From Erwinia sp. SLM-02 (GTDB lineage Bacteria; Pseudomonadota; Gammaproteobacteria; Enterobacterales; Enterobacteriaceae), in the NCBI RefSeq assembly GCF_037450285.1, contig NZ_JAQISN010000001.1, positions 1,116,001 through 1,180,000 of the forward strand: DNA of 64,000 nucleotides. The letters run 5' to 3'. The notes under the pieces are model-generated. The model made no database searches. It saw only the letters and a program-made list of their open reading frames with translations, and was not told the origin of the DNA. This document shows positions 45,009-53,459 of the stretch, piece by piece (positions within the stretch are counted from its first letter, which is position 1; each line of letters begins with the position of its first letter). A program made the position numbers and the translations under genes.

Positions 45009-45788
45009 ATGAACCAGATTATGAAGAAATCAGTACTTGCTCTTGCTCTGTTCGGTGCAGCCGGTGTGGCTCAGGCCGCAGTCGTCACGAATCAAAGCTA
45101 TACCGAAACGGGTGGCATTCGCGTTGGTCAAACAACGACAGCTACCCCGGCTGCGGCGGCCGGCGTTGACGGTCAGCTGTATGGTGCTAAAGCCACCTTC
45201 ACTCACTTTGCTTCACCGACCTATCAGGATGCGAGTGGGGCATTCCACTTCAGCGGCCGCGAAATGGTGGCTGACGGCGCACCTGGCCCTGCAGGCCCTG
45301 GTCCGGACCACAGCAAACTGGGCGTATGGTCTTTCGCTAAGGTCGGTACTCAGGACGTCTGGTTCGGCGAATGGGATGGTGAAGCGGCTTCAGGGACCGT
45401 GGGGACGAAAACTGCCGGTACCCACACCGTGTTCTATGCGGGTGAAAACGGTAACGTAGCCACCACGCTGCCAACGGCTGCACCGGTAAGCTACGCCATC
45501 AAGTCCATCAATCAGTACAGCGGCACCCTGCCAACCAGTACGCTGACCGCCAACTTCAATACCAAAGTGGCCAGCTCTTCCGGTGACATCAACTTCACCG
45601 GCGGTACCATCAGCACCGTGGGTACCGATGTGCGTCTGGCAGCAAGCAGCGTAGGCGTGGTAAGTGCTTCCGGCACCGGCGGCACGCTGGACGGTAAATT
45701 CTTCGGCACCGGCGCCAGCGCAGTGGCAGGTATCGTTAAGTTTGCTGACCGCAACAAAGATACCGCATTCGGCGGTACCAAGAACTAA
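45009..45788 (+). CDS. hphA: hemophilin-like secreted hemophore (Slam substrate)
   Basis: A 259-residue secreted protein. The Sec signal peptide ends at AAGVAQA (about 22). The N-terminal part has a heme-handle-like region (GKATFTHFASPTYQDASG type, with GAKATFTHFAS at about 59-69). The C-terminal half is a predicted eight-stranded barrel ending in GKFFGTGASAVAGIVKFADR and FGGTKN, the signature of Slam-dependent proteins and TbpB-like lipoproteins. There is no lipobox Cys, so it should be released. It resembles Acinetobacter HphA in context and layout. AGGA lies seven bases before the ATG at 45009. Confidence 0.78.
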   Translation: MNQIMKKSVLALALFGAAGVAQAAVVTNQSYTETGGIRVGQTTTATPAAAAGVDGQLYGAKATFTHFASPTYQDASGAFHFSGREMVADGAPGPAGPGPDHSKLGVWSFAKVGTQDVWFGEWDGEAASGTVGTKTAGTHTVFYAGENGNVATTLPTAAPVSYAIKSINQYSGTLPTSTLTANFNTKVASSSGDINFTGGTISTVGTDVRLAASSVGVVSASGTGGTLDGKFFGTGASAVAGIVKFADRNKDTAFGGTKN

Positions 45789-45874
45789 TCCGGTGGCGAA
45801 TCTCACCACCTTATATGCAGGGATCACACCCACAGCGGGAACGACGCTGATGGCCTGATTCACTGCCTTCCCGG

Positions 45875-45905
45875 GAGCAAAGGCCGCTGGTCTTTGCTCT
45901 TTTTT
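45875..45905 (+). terminator. terminator after the hemophore gene
   Basis: GAGCAAAG (45875-45882) pairs with CTTTGCTC (45892-45899) followed by TTTTTT. It would keep hemophore mRNA more abundant than the Slam mRNA. Confidence 0.75.
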
Positions 45906-45958
45906 GCGTCCGCTCAGCCCGTTTTGAGCGGCACCGTTTGCCTCAGGGATCATGATCT

Positions 45959-47476
45959 ATGCCGACCGTTCAGTTACCCGTTGCCCGCTACCTTACACCG
46001 CGCCGCGCCGCACTCAGCCTGACTGCGCTGCTGCTGGCCACCGTTACCGTCACGGCGGTGGCGCAGGAGCGTGAAGATACACGGCGCATGCTCGAAATGA
46101 GCATTGAGCGCCAGGGGGCCGAACGCGAGCGCGAAATACTGAAAGACGAAACGACGCGTGACCAGCGGCCCACGCTGACCATTGACGGCCAGACCTATCA
46201 GGTGGATCACACCGCCAGCGCGCTGGGCCAGGCGCTGTATCTTTCACTGCAGCATCAGCAGTGGCAGGCGGCCAACCGTTTCCTGCAGGAGTACCTTACC
46301 CTGGCGGATCGCGATCCGCTGCTGGAGCACTACGCCCGCGGGATACTGGCGCGGGTGGTGGGCGATAACGACACCGCTATCGCCGAATTTCGCAAGCTGC
46401 TGGCACAGCAGCCGGACTTTATTCTCGGCAGGCTGGAGCTGGCGAGAACGCTGTTTGACGATGCGCAGGAGCGTGAAGCGAAAGAGGCCTTTGCCGATGC
46501 GCTGGCGATTATCGACGCCCGCGATCCGCAAACCGCCGGCGTGCGCAAAACCATTGGTGCCTACCAGCAGGCGCTGGAAAAACGCAGCGACTGGAACGGC
46601 TCGTTCTCCTTCGGCCCGAGCTGGAGCGACAACGTCAACCGCACCTCGGCCAGCCGCACCTGTCTGATCAGCGACAGCACCGGTTTTTGCTACTACGAGC
46701 GCGCACTGCCGGAGGCGTTAAAAGCCACCGGCACCGATTTCGACTTCAGCGTACAGCGCCGGCTGGCGATAAAAGGGCATCACGGCGTGTATCTGCGCTC
46801 GCTGCTGTACGGCACGCAGTATCGCAACCACGGTGAATTTAACGAAACCACCGTGACGTTACAGGGCGGCTACAGCTATCGCGATGCCCGCCAGCAGCTG
46901 ATGCTGGCCCCGTCGTTCGAATATTACGAGTGGGGCAACGATGCGATGTACGGCGCGCCCGGCGTTCACGGCGAGTGGAGCTATATGCTGTCGTCCGCCT
47001 CGCTGGTGAAGCTGGAGGCGGACTATAAGGATATGCAGTATCGCCGCGCCGACTATGCCCGCAACTTTGACGGCGCGCAGCAGTCGCTCTACGGAACCTG
47101 GTACCGCGAGCTGACGCCGGGCTGGACGGTGTTTGGCGGGCTGGATTTCGTCAACAGCCACGCGGAAGACCCGACGGCGGAATATCAGCAGAAGGGCGTG
47201 CGGCTGGGGGCCTCGCTGCGCTTTGATGCCGGGTTTGACGGCACGCTTTCCGCCTCATACCGCCAGCGTGACTATGAGCTGTACAACCCGCTGATTGAAG
47301 TGCGCCGCCGCGACCAGGAGCAGAACTACACCCTGGTCCTGCGCGCGCCGCGCTGGGAGCTGGCCGGATTTGTTCCCAGCCTGACGCTGCGCCACAACCG
47401 GGTGAAAAGCAACGCCGACTGGATCTACTCCTACAACCGCAACGACGCCAGCCTGAAGCTGGAGTACAGCTTCTAG
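45959..47476 (+). CDS. hsmA: Slam-like outer-membrane secretor of the hemophore (DUF560)
   Basis: A 505-residue surface-lipoprotein-assembly-modulator protein. After a signal sequence (SLTALLLATVTVTAVAQ) come helical TPR-like repeats (about 85-195, HYARGILARVVGDNDTAIAEF). The C-terminal ~300-residue beta barrel starts WNGSFSFGPSWSDNVNRTS and ends in the final Phe LKLEYSF. It should move the hemophore across the outer membrane. Direct adjacency to a protein with a Slam-substrate C-terminal barrel supports this. Slam genes are uncommon in Enterobacterales. Confidence 0.83.
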   Translation: MPTVQLPVARYLTPRRAALSLTALLLATVTVTAVAQEREDTRRMLEMSIERQGAEREREILKDETTRDQRPTLTIDGQTYQVDHTASALGQALYLSLQHQQWQAANRFLQEYLTLADRDPLLEHYARGILARVVGDNDTAIAEFRKLLAQQPDFILGRLELARTLFDDAQEREAKEAFADALAIIDARDPQTAGVRKTIGAYQQALEKRSDWNGSFSFGPSWSDNVNRTSASRTCLISDSTGFCYYERALPEALKATGTDFDFSVQRRLAIKGHHGVYLRSLLYGTQYRNHGEFNETTVTLQGGYSYRDARQQLMLAPSFEYYEWGNDAMYGAPGVHGEWSYMLSSASLVKLEADYKDMQYRRADYARNFDGAQQSLYGTWYRELTPGWTVFGGLDFVNSHAEDPTAEYQQKGVRLGASLRFDAGFDGTLSASYRQRDYELYNPLIEVRRRDQEQNYTLVLRAPRWELAGFVPSLTLRHNRVKSNADWIYSYNRNDASLKLEYSF

Positions 47477-47489
47477 CCGGGTAATTCGG

Positions 47490-48698
47490 TCAGGCCTTCC
47501 CGGTCCGCCGTGGCGTTTCGCGGCGAAAGCCCAGGCCAATCATCCAGCCGAAAACGTAGGGCAGGAAGCGGTAGCGCTTCACGATACGCGGCAGCGGGCT
47601 GGTCTGGCCCGGCTCGCGTTTTTTGCCGCTCATTTTAATCTGAATAAACTGGGTGGCGCAGGTCGGGAACTGGCGGCGGCGCTGCACCTTATTCAGCTGG
47701 CGCAGGCTGACCTCGCCATTTAGCAGCGGACGGGTCAGCAGATTGGCGGTAGCCACCGCGTCCTGGATCGCCAGATTCACCCCCACGCCGCCGATCGGCG
47801 ACATGGCGTGCGCCGCATCGCCGATGCACAGCAAACCCTCTTTTGCCCAGCTGTCGAGCCGGTCAATGCGGATCTCCAGCAGCCGCAGCCGGTCCCAGCG
47901 GTCCAGCTCCGCCAGCCGGTCGGCGGGGAAAGGCGAAACGGTGGCGACCTGCTGTTTAAAGGCGTCAATGCCTGCGGCCTCCAACTCGCCAAACTGCCCC
48001 TTGGTGATGGAATAGCCGCACTGCCAGAAGCTGCCGCGATCGATCATAATAAAGTTCTGCTTTGGCCCCTTATGGCCCATGCCCCACTGCGGATCGTCTT
48101 CACGTTTATCCAGGCGGAACCAGACCACGTCGCGCGGTGCGCCGAACGATTGCCCGCTCAGCTGCGCTTTTTCCCGCACCTTTGAGTGGCGCCCGTCGCA
48201 GCCGACCACCAGCCGGGCACGAATTTCACGCGACTGGCCGTCGGCGATGGCGCGCACGCCGCATACCCGGCCATCGACAGTAATCAGGTCGTCAAAGGCG
48301 CAGGATTGCAAAAGGGTAAAGCCGGGCAGCGCGCTGGCGCGTTCGGCGAGAAAATTCAGAAAGTCCCACTGCGGCATAAAGGCGATAAATTTGCACTTCA
48401 CCGGCAGGCGGGTGAAGTTGGCCAGCGTCACCTCTTCACCGCCGACCTCGGCCTGCAGCTTTTCAGCGCGCTGGTGGGGCAGCTTCAGCAGATCCTCAAG
48501 CAGCCCGAGGTGGTGCATGATCTGCAGGGTGGAAGGGTGAATGGTGTCGCCGCGAAAATCGCGTAAAAAGTCGGCGTGCTTCTCCAGAACCACAACCTGA
48601 ACGCCGGCCCGGGCCAGCAGGTAACCGAGCATCAATCCGGCAGGACCACCGCCGACGATGCAACAGTCGGCGGTGAGCGTTTCCGCTGTCCGATCCAT
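47490..48698 (-). CDS. FAD-dependent monooxygenase, Fur-controlled
   Basis: A 402-residue class A flavoprotein hydroxylase fold. FAD contacts are CCIVGGGPAGLMLGYLLARAG (GxGxxG, about 12-32), the DG motif LVVGCDGRHSKVRE (about 163-176) and GDAAHAMSPIGGVGVNLAIQD (about 290-310). The substrate is unknown. A strong Fur box lies 37 bases upstream of the ATG, which ties it to iron limitation. An in-frame GTG at 48707 is too close to the AGAGG site, so ATG 48698 is chosen. It converges on the Slam gene. Confidence 0.85.
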   Translation of the reverse strand: MDRTAETLTADCCIVGGGPAGLMLGYLLARAGVQVVVLEKHADFLRDFRGDTIHPSTLQIMHHLGLLEDLLKLPHQRAEKLQAEVGGEEVTLANFTRLPVKCKFIAFMPQWDFLNFLAERASALPGFTLLQSCAFDDLITVDGRVCGVRAIADGQSREIRARLVVGCDGRHSKVREKAQLSGQSFGAPRDVVWFRLDKREDDPQWGMGHKGPKQNFIMIDRGSFWQCGYSITKGQFGELEAAGIDAFKQQVATVSPFPADRLAELDRWDRLRLLEIRIDRLDSWAKEGLLCIGDAAHAMSPIGGVGVNLAIQDAVATANLLTRPLLNGEVSLRQLNKVQRRRQFPTCATQFIQIKMSGKKREPGQTSPLPRIVKRYRFLPYVFGWMIGLGFRRETPRRTGKA

Positions 48699-48734
48699 AC
48701 AATCCACCTCTGCAATGCGATAAGTGAATTATAT

Positions 48735-48753
48735 GATAATGCTTATCATTATC
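48735..48753 (-). promoter_or_regulatory. strong Fur box of the monooxygenase gene
   Basis: GATAATGCTTATCATTATC agrees with the Fur consensus at 17 of 19 positions by eye and is almost perfectly palindromic. It also lies just beyond the thiY stop. Confidence 0.8.
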
Positions 48754-48786
48754 TATATCGAGTCATGATTCGCATTCAGCAGCGGA

Positions 48787-49719
48787 TTATTTAATCTCCA
48801 CCGCGTAGTCTGCCACCGGGGTGATTTTCTTAATCAGCTTATTATCAAACAGGAACTGTTCGTAGGCCTGGTAGCGGGCGGTGTCCAGATGCGCCGGATC
48901 GCGGGCGAACAGCGGCAGCGATTTCTGCCACGCCTGGCGGTTAAGCTCGGTGTTCAGCTCCGGGTGGCTGCTGGCAAACGCCTTCCACGTTTCCTGCGGA
49001 TGCGCCTGCAGGTAGTCGTTCCCCTTCTTCAGCGCGGCGAGGAATTTGGCAATTTTCGGTTTCTTCACGTCATCGTGATTGGCGACTATCACCAGCTCGT
49101 CATAGGCCGGGACGCCGTAATCTTCTACGTTGAACACCTTTGGATCCTTGCCCTGAATCTGCAGCTCCAGCGCTTCGATATTGCGATAGCCGCCGATCAC
49201 CGCGTCCACCTGGCCCGCCAGCAGTGCGCCGGTCAGCTGGAAGTTGACGTTAACCGGAGTAATATCGCCAGAGGAAATTCCCTCATGCTTGAGCATGGTG
49301 CCCAGCGTCGCCTCTTCAATGCCGGTGACCGAGAAACCGACCTTTTTGCCCTTCAGATCGGCCGGTGACTGAATGTTTTTATCCAGCGTCATCACCGTGT
49401 TCAGCGGCGTGTTGATCAGGGTGCCGACGCGCACCAGCGGTAAGCCCTGATCGGCGAAGAAGTGCAGCTGCGGCTGATATGTAATGGCGAGATCGGCTTT
49501 CTTCGCGGCCACCAGGCGCGGGGGCAGGGAAGGATCGGACGGCGGCACGATCTTCACGTCCAGCCCTTCGGCTTTAAACGCGCCAATCTGTTCAGCAACG
49601 ATAATCGGCGCGTGGTCCGGGTTCACGTACCAGTCCAGCATCAGCGTGACGTTTTCCGCAGCGGCGGCGTGGCCCGCGATGGCCGTACCCAGCAGCAGGG
49701 CGCAGAGGTTCTTTTTCAT
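48787..49719 (-). CDS. thiY: ThiY-like pyrimidine-precursor binding protein
   Basis: A 310-residue periplasmic protein of the NMT1/THI5-like family. The signal peptide ends at GHAAAAE (about 21). The family block is LMLDWYVNPDHAPIIVAEQIGAFKAEGLDV (about 26-55). Homologues bind N-formyl-4-amino-5-aminomethyl-2-methylpyrimidine or HMP, a thiamin breakdown or precursor molecule. It is the last gene of the tenA-thiZ-thiX-thiY operon under a TPP riboswitch. Confidence 0.88.
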   Translation of the reverse strand: MKKNLCALLLGTAIAGHAAAAENVTLMLDWYVNPDHAPIIVAEQIGAFKAEGLDVKIVPPSDPSLPPRLVAAKKADLAITYQPQLHFFADQGLPLVRVGTLINTPLNTVMTLDKNIQSPADLKGKKVGFSVTGIEEATLGTMLKHEGISSGDITPVNVNFQLTGALLAGQVDAVIGGYRNIEALELQIQGKDPKVFNVEDYGVPAYDELVIVANHDDVKKPKIAKFLAALKKGNDYLQAHPQETWKAFASSHPELNTELNRQAWQKSLPLFARDPAHLDTARYQAYEQFLFDNKLIKKITPVADYAVEIK

Positions 49720-49755
49720 TTTGCTGTTATTCCTTGTTATGTCGTTTGCAGGTCG

Positions 49756-50517
49756 TTATTCCGCCGCCCAGTTAATCAGGCGGCGCAGCAGGCTATCGAC
49801 GGCTACCCAGAGCAGCACCGTCATCAGAATTAAAATAAACAGCGCGGCAAACAGCTGGTCGGTCTGCATCCGCGCATTGGCGTTGAGCATCAGGTAGCCC
49901 AGCCCTTCGGCCGAGCCGACCCATTCACCGATAATCGCCCCAATCGGCGCCACGGCTGCCGCCATGCGCAGGCCGGTGCCGAAGGCGGGCAGCGCCGCCA
50001 TCAGCCGCACGTGCCGCAGCAGCGCCCACGGCGAAGCCCCCATGGTGCGGGCGAGATCGAGGTAGTCGTTATTCACCCGGCGCAGGCCGTCGAAGAAGGC
50101 CGAGGTGACCGGGAAGAAGATCACCAGCACCGCCATCGCCACCTTGGCGCTCATGCCGAAGCCGAACCACAGCACCAGCAGCGGCGCGAGGGCAAACACC
50201 GGGATCGCCTGGCTGGTCAGCACCAGCGGCATCAGCCAGCGCTGCAGGCGCGGGGAAAACACCATGCTCAACGCCAGCAGTGCGCCGAGCAGCACGCCCA
50301 GCAGCAGGCCGCTGACCACTTCGGAAGCGGTGACCAGCGAGTGGTACGCCAGAAAACCCCGCCCCTCCCACAGCGCCTGCGCCACGGCGGCGGGCGTCGG
50401 CAGCAGAAACGCCGGAATATCGCTCAGCGTTGCCAGCCACCACAGCAGCACCAGGCCGATAAACACCGTCAGCCCGCGCCCCCATTTTGCCAGGCGGCCG
50501 TCCTGTTGATGGTTCAT
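49756..50517 (-). CDS. thiX: ThiX-like ABC permease
   Basis: A 253-residue permease of the SsuC/TauC/ThiX class with about six membrane segments. The coupling motif is LDLARTMGASPWALLRHVRLMAALPAFGTGLRMA (about 153-186, seen as DLARTMGAS and RHVRLMAALP). It overlaps the ATPase gene by ATGA. It moves the thiamin pyrimidine precursor inward. Confidence 0.88.
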   Translation of the reverse strand: MNHQQDGRLAKWGRGLTVFIGLVLLWWLATLSDIPAFLLPTPAAVAQALWEGRGFLAYHSLVTASEVVSGLLLGVLLGALLALSMVFSPRLQRWLMPLVLTSQAIPVFALAPLLVLWFGFGMSAKVAMAVLVIFFPVTSAFFDGLRRVNNDYLDLARTMGASPWALLRHVRLMAALPAFGTGLRMAAAVAPIGAIIGEWVGSAEGLGYLMLNANARMQTDQLFAALFILILMTVLLWVAVDSLLRRLINWAAE

Positions 50518-51257
50518 TCTGCGGCCCTCACCAGCTGTTGCAGCAGCTCGGCCTGGCTTTTCAACAGGTCGACATCATCCGGCGCGCGCGGCGGCAGGCC
50601 GCCGATATGATGACTGTCATCAATACCGGCCGGATGCGGCGAAAGCACCAGCAGCCGGTGGCTGAGGCGGCAGGCCTCCATCGGGTCATGGGTGATCAGC
50701 AGCACGGTGTGATCGGCCAGCAGCTCGGCGGCCAGGGTCTGGATGGTGGCGCGGGTGATGGCATCCAGCGCCGAAAACGGTTCATCCATCAGCACAATCG
50801 GCCGGCGCTCGTACAGCGTGCGGGCAATCGCCGCCCGCTGGCGCATGCCGCCGGAGAGCGCGGCGGGGCGATCGTCGCCGTGGCCGCTCAGCCCAACGCG
50901 CGCCAGCAGATGTTCCGCCCAGTCGCGGTCGGCTTTTTCCCCGCGCAGGCGAGGCCCGAGGGTGATGTTTTCCCGCACCGTCAGCCACGGATAAAGCAGA
51001 TCCCGCTGGCCCATATAGGCAATGCGCCCCGGCACCGGCAGGCCGTCGCTGGCCGTGACCGTGCCGGAGGTAGCCTGCGCCAGCCCGGCGATAATCTTCA
51101 GCAGGCTGGTTTTACCCGCGCCGCTGGCCCCGAGCATGGCGACGAAGGTGCCGCCCTCAATGCTGAAGTTCAGCCGCTCGAAGATCACCCGGCTGCCGAA
51201 GCGCAGGGTCAGGTCGCGGATTTCGATGGCGGGGCGGGGATCCACGCCGTTCACCAC
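50514..51257 (-). CDS. thiZ: ThiZ-like ABC ATPase
   Basis: A 247-residue ABC ATPase of the SsuB/TauB/ThiZ class. Walker A is GASGAGKTSLLK (about 43-54), the signature ALSGGMRQRAAIAR (about 138-151) and Walker B PIVLMDEPFSALDA. It overlaps both tenA (7 bases) and thiX (4 bases), so the operon is translationally coupled. Confidence 0.9.
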   Translation of the reverse strand: MVNGVDPRPAIEIRDLTLRFGSRVIFERLNFSIEGGTFVAMLGASGAGKTSLLKIIAGLAQATSGTVTASDGLPVPGRIAYMGQRDLLYPWLTVRENITLGPRLRGEKADRDWAEHLLARVGLSGHGDDRPAALSGGMRQRAAIARTLYERRPIVLMDEPFSALDAITRATIQTLAAELLADHTVLLITHDPMEACRLSHRLLVLSPHPAGIDDSHHIGGLPPRAPDDVDLLKSQAELLQQLVRAAE

Positions 51258-51952
51258 GCGTTTACCGGTTTTTCGACGGCGTTCAGGCCCATCTGCCAGA
51301 AGGCGCCTTCCAGCCGGGTGGCGGTGGTAAAGATTTCGCTCAGCCGTTCAAAGCGGGCGTCGGCACCGCGCTGCTGGCCCACGCGGTCGAGCAGCTCAAT
51401 CGCCGCTTTCACACCGTCCAGATAGCCCTGGTCGCTGTAGTTCTGCATCCATGAGGCGTAAGGATTATCCGCCATCACCGTGGCCGGATCGGCCAGCAGG
51501 CGCAGGCCAACTTCCGCATAGCCCGCCACGCAGGGCAGCAGGGCGGCCAGCAGTTCCAGCGCATCGCCAGAGTGGCCGATGTCCAGCACGTAGCGGGTGT
51601 AATTGATGGTTTCAGTGGCTTCCGGCTCGCGCGCCATCTGTTCTTCGTTCAGCCCCCAGCCGGCGCAGTAGCCGACGTGCAGCGGCAGTTCGGCGACGAT
51701 GTTATTCAGCGATCCGGCGGCGGCGCGGATTTCCGGCAGGGTGTGGAATTTGGTGACCAGCAGGGCGTAGGCGCGGGCGAAGTGGACGAGGAACAGATAG
51801 TCCTGGGTCAGGTAGCGGCGGAAGGCGGCTTCCGGCAGCGTTCCGGCACCGAGCTGTTGCAGGAACGGGTGGGCAACGTAGTGTTCCCAGTGCTGTCCCG
51901 CATCCTGGCGCAGGCGACCAAACAGACCGAATTCGAACATTGAAGCAGGCAT
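51251..51952 (-). CDS. tenA: TenA-family aminopyrimidine aminohydrolase (thiaminase II)
   Basis: A 233-residue TenA protein. Its known reaction hydrolyses aminomethylpyrimidine to HMP in thiamin salvage. The active Cys is in LLPCVAGYAEVG (Cys about 140), and FARAYALLVTKF and ANPYASWMQNYSD-type blocks are conserved. GGAGA precedes the ATG at 51952; the frame runs open through the riboswitch to 52087, which should not be coding. It is the first gene of the operon, so uptake and salvage are linked. Confidence 0.9.
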   Translation of the reverse strand: MPASMFEFGLFGRLRQDAGQHWEHYVAHPFLQQLGAGTLPEAAFRRYLTQDYLFLVHFARAYALLVTKFHTLPEIRAAAGSLNNIVAELPLHVGYCAGWGLNEEQMAREPEATETINYTRYVLDIGHSGDALELLAALLPCVAGYAEVGLRLLADPATVMADNPYASWMQNYSDQGYLDGVKAAIELLDRVGQQRGADARFERLSEIFTTATRLEGAFWQMGLNAVEKPVNAW

Positions 51953-52021
51953 AAGATCTCCAAAATCGTGGTGGAGATCCGGGGTGCGGCGGCGGTGTGA
52001 AGAGGCAAATACCGATCTGTG

Positions 52022-52118
52022 TTTGCCAACCCGTCCCTTCGCTGGCATGACCCAGATCAGGTTCAAAGGGTTCGGCATTGCTGCCATCTCAGCCCGTTAC
52101 AGGACACCCCTCGGAGGC
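52022..52118 (-). promoter_or_regulatory. TPP riboswitch (THI box)
   Basis: On the minus strand the conserved segments appear in order: GGGGTGTCC, the core GGGCTGAGATGG, CCCTTTGAACCTGATCTGGG and GTCATGCCAGCGAAGGGA. These are the diagnostic parts of a TPP aptamer. It ends 69 bases before tenA, so thiamin pyrophosphate should lower expression of the tenA-thiZXY operon. Confidence 0.93.
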
Positions 52119-52224
52119 GGTTGTTATACGATATTTATTTTTTGATTACAATCGATTGATTGGGGGTGGCGTTTCAGCCGACTGGCTGTTCGCCCGATCG
52201 GGCTGCTCAATAGAAGCTCCGTGT

Positions 52225-52690
52225 TCCAGCTGACTGGTTGCTCCCCCGCTCGGGCTGGTCCTCGCGCCGCTACGCAGTTCCCTCACTGCGTTCGTCAGCC
52301 GGTCGGACCGTCAGAGACGGACTTTCCTGATAGCACGGCGTATCAGCTGACTGGTTGTTCCCCCGCTCGGGCGGTCCTCGCGCCGCTGCGCGGTTCCCTC
52401 ACTGCGTTCGTCAGCCGGTCGGACCGTCAGAGACGGACTTTCCTGATAGCACGGCGTATTAGCTGACTGGTTGTTCCCCCGCTCGGGCTGGTCCTCGCGC
52501 CGCTGCGCGGTTCCCTCACTGCGTTCGTCAGCCTGTCGGACCGCCAGAGACGGGCCTTCCATGGCCCGGCTCTGACTTTCACCCGCGTCCATGCGGGTGA
52601 ATCCTGGCCTCCTCGCTCCGTTCAGCGCTGCGGATTGCCCGCTCGGGGGAGCAACCAGTCCGCTTTTTACTCAGGTGTTGTCTGTGGAGG
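52225..52690 (-). repeat. repeat C array, first copy
   Basis: Three tandem units of about 116-117 bp begin at TGACTGGTTG (52231, 52348, 52464). They contain CTCCCCCGCTCGGG, TCACTGCGTTCGTCAGCC and GGTCGGACCGTCAGAG. The following 52560-52690 segment carries a nested hairpin (CACCCGC-GTCCAT-GCGGGTG) and ends in GTTGTCTGTGGAGG, the ribosome-binding site of the small gene at 52695. The same sequences recur inverted at 55436-56800. Confidence 0.8.
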
Positions 52691-52694
52691 AAAC

Positions 52695-52838
52695 ATGGCT
52701 TTCGTGCTTTATGCCACGCTGGCGGATGATTTGAACACTGGGGTTGTCAGGTTGCTTTTAGCGCCGGTTTATTTCTTAGGAGTCATATTCAGTGTGAATG
52801 TTTTTTGCTGGCATTCAGAGCAATTAAAGGGGGATTAA
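52695..52838 (+). CDS. small membrane protein
   Basis: A 47-residue protein (MAFVLYATLADDLNTGVVRL..., ending EQLKGD) with one hydrophobic helix around LLLAPVYFLGVIFSVNVFCW (about 20-39). A strong GGAGG lies four bases before the ATG. No family is recognised. Its 5' leader is the same sequence that ends each unit of the C/E repeats, so it may be the source gene or a chance neighbour. Confidence 0.5.
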   Translation: MAFVLYATLADDLNTGVVRLLLAPVYFLGVIFSVNVFCWHSEQLKGD

Positions 52839-52916
52839 CGTTTGCCGGCCGCTTAACAGAAACTCAGGGTTTCCACTGACTGGCGCCTTCTAACAGCCCG
52901 AACAATGCAAGAAAGA

Positions 52917-53114
52917 GGGGCGGCCTCGGTGGCTGGCGGGTAATCCGCAGCGCCGAGGTGGAGGCATTACGCCAGGAGAAGGTAGCAGGGATGCTGCCAT
53001 CAGGCCGGGCTTGAACAGGGATGTTCAATCCCGGCCGATCCGTCGGCGAAATGCCGGAACCGAGGGAGCCGCATCGCGGCGCGAGGACCGGCCGCCAGCC
53101 ACCGAGGCCGCCCC
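52917..53114 (+). repeat. 198-bp element D, copy 1 (23-bp terminal inverted repeats)
   Basis: It begins GGGGCGGCCTCGGTGGCTGG and ends with the perfect inverted form (CCAGCCACCGAGGCCGCCCC); the terminal repeats extend to 23 bp. There is no coding capacity for a transposase. A nearly identical copy of exactly the same length lies inverted at 55629-55826. Flanks (AATGCAAGAAAGA on the left, CCAC on the right) are also shared, so the homology is slightly longer than the element. Confidence 0.85.
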
Positions 53115-53459
53115 TTTTCCACTATCCCCATCGCGAAAAAAAAGCCGAACCAGCAACAACCGATTCGCCCATGGCTCGATTCTGACTCTCCCCCACGTCG
53201 TTTGGTTAACTCCTTGCTTCGTTCTGCACTAATGCTCGGCGGCATGGCGTGCCTTAACAAAATTTAATGCTGGGGCGGGTCATCGCCGGGGGAAATCCAC
53301 CATCGATCCTTAACTGTTGCGGGTTGAGGTAGATACTCGCCTGTTCACCCCCTGGCGTGGATTATTAAGTTCTTTTCAGGTTGCCTGTTTTTACTTGTGG
53401 CCCTGAGCGGGCGGCGATCATACTGCGCGCAAATGCCCGATTCTGTAAGGAACCTCATC

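Noticed and set aside
51953..52087. Extended N-terminus of TenA
   Set aside because: The extra codons lie in the TPP riboswitch; GGAGA before ATG 51952 and family alignment favour the shorter form.
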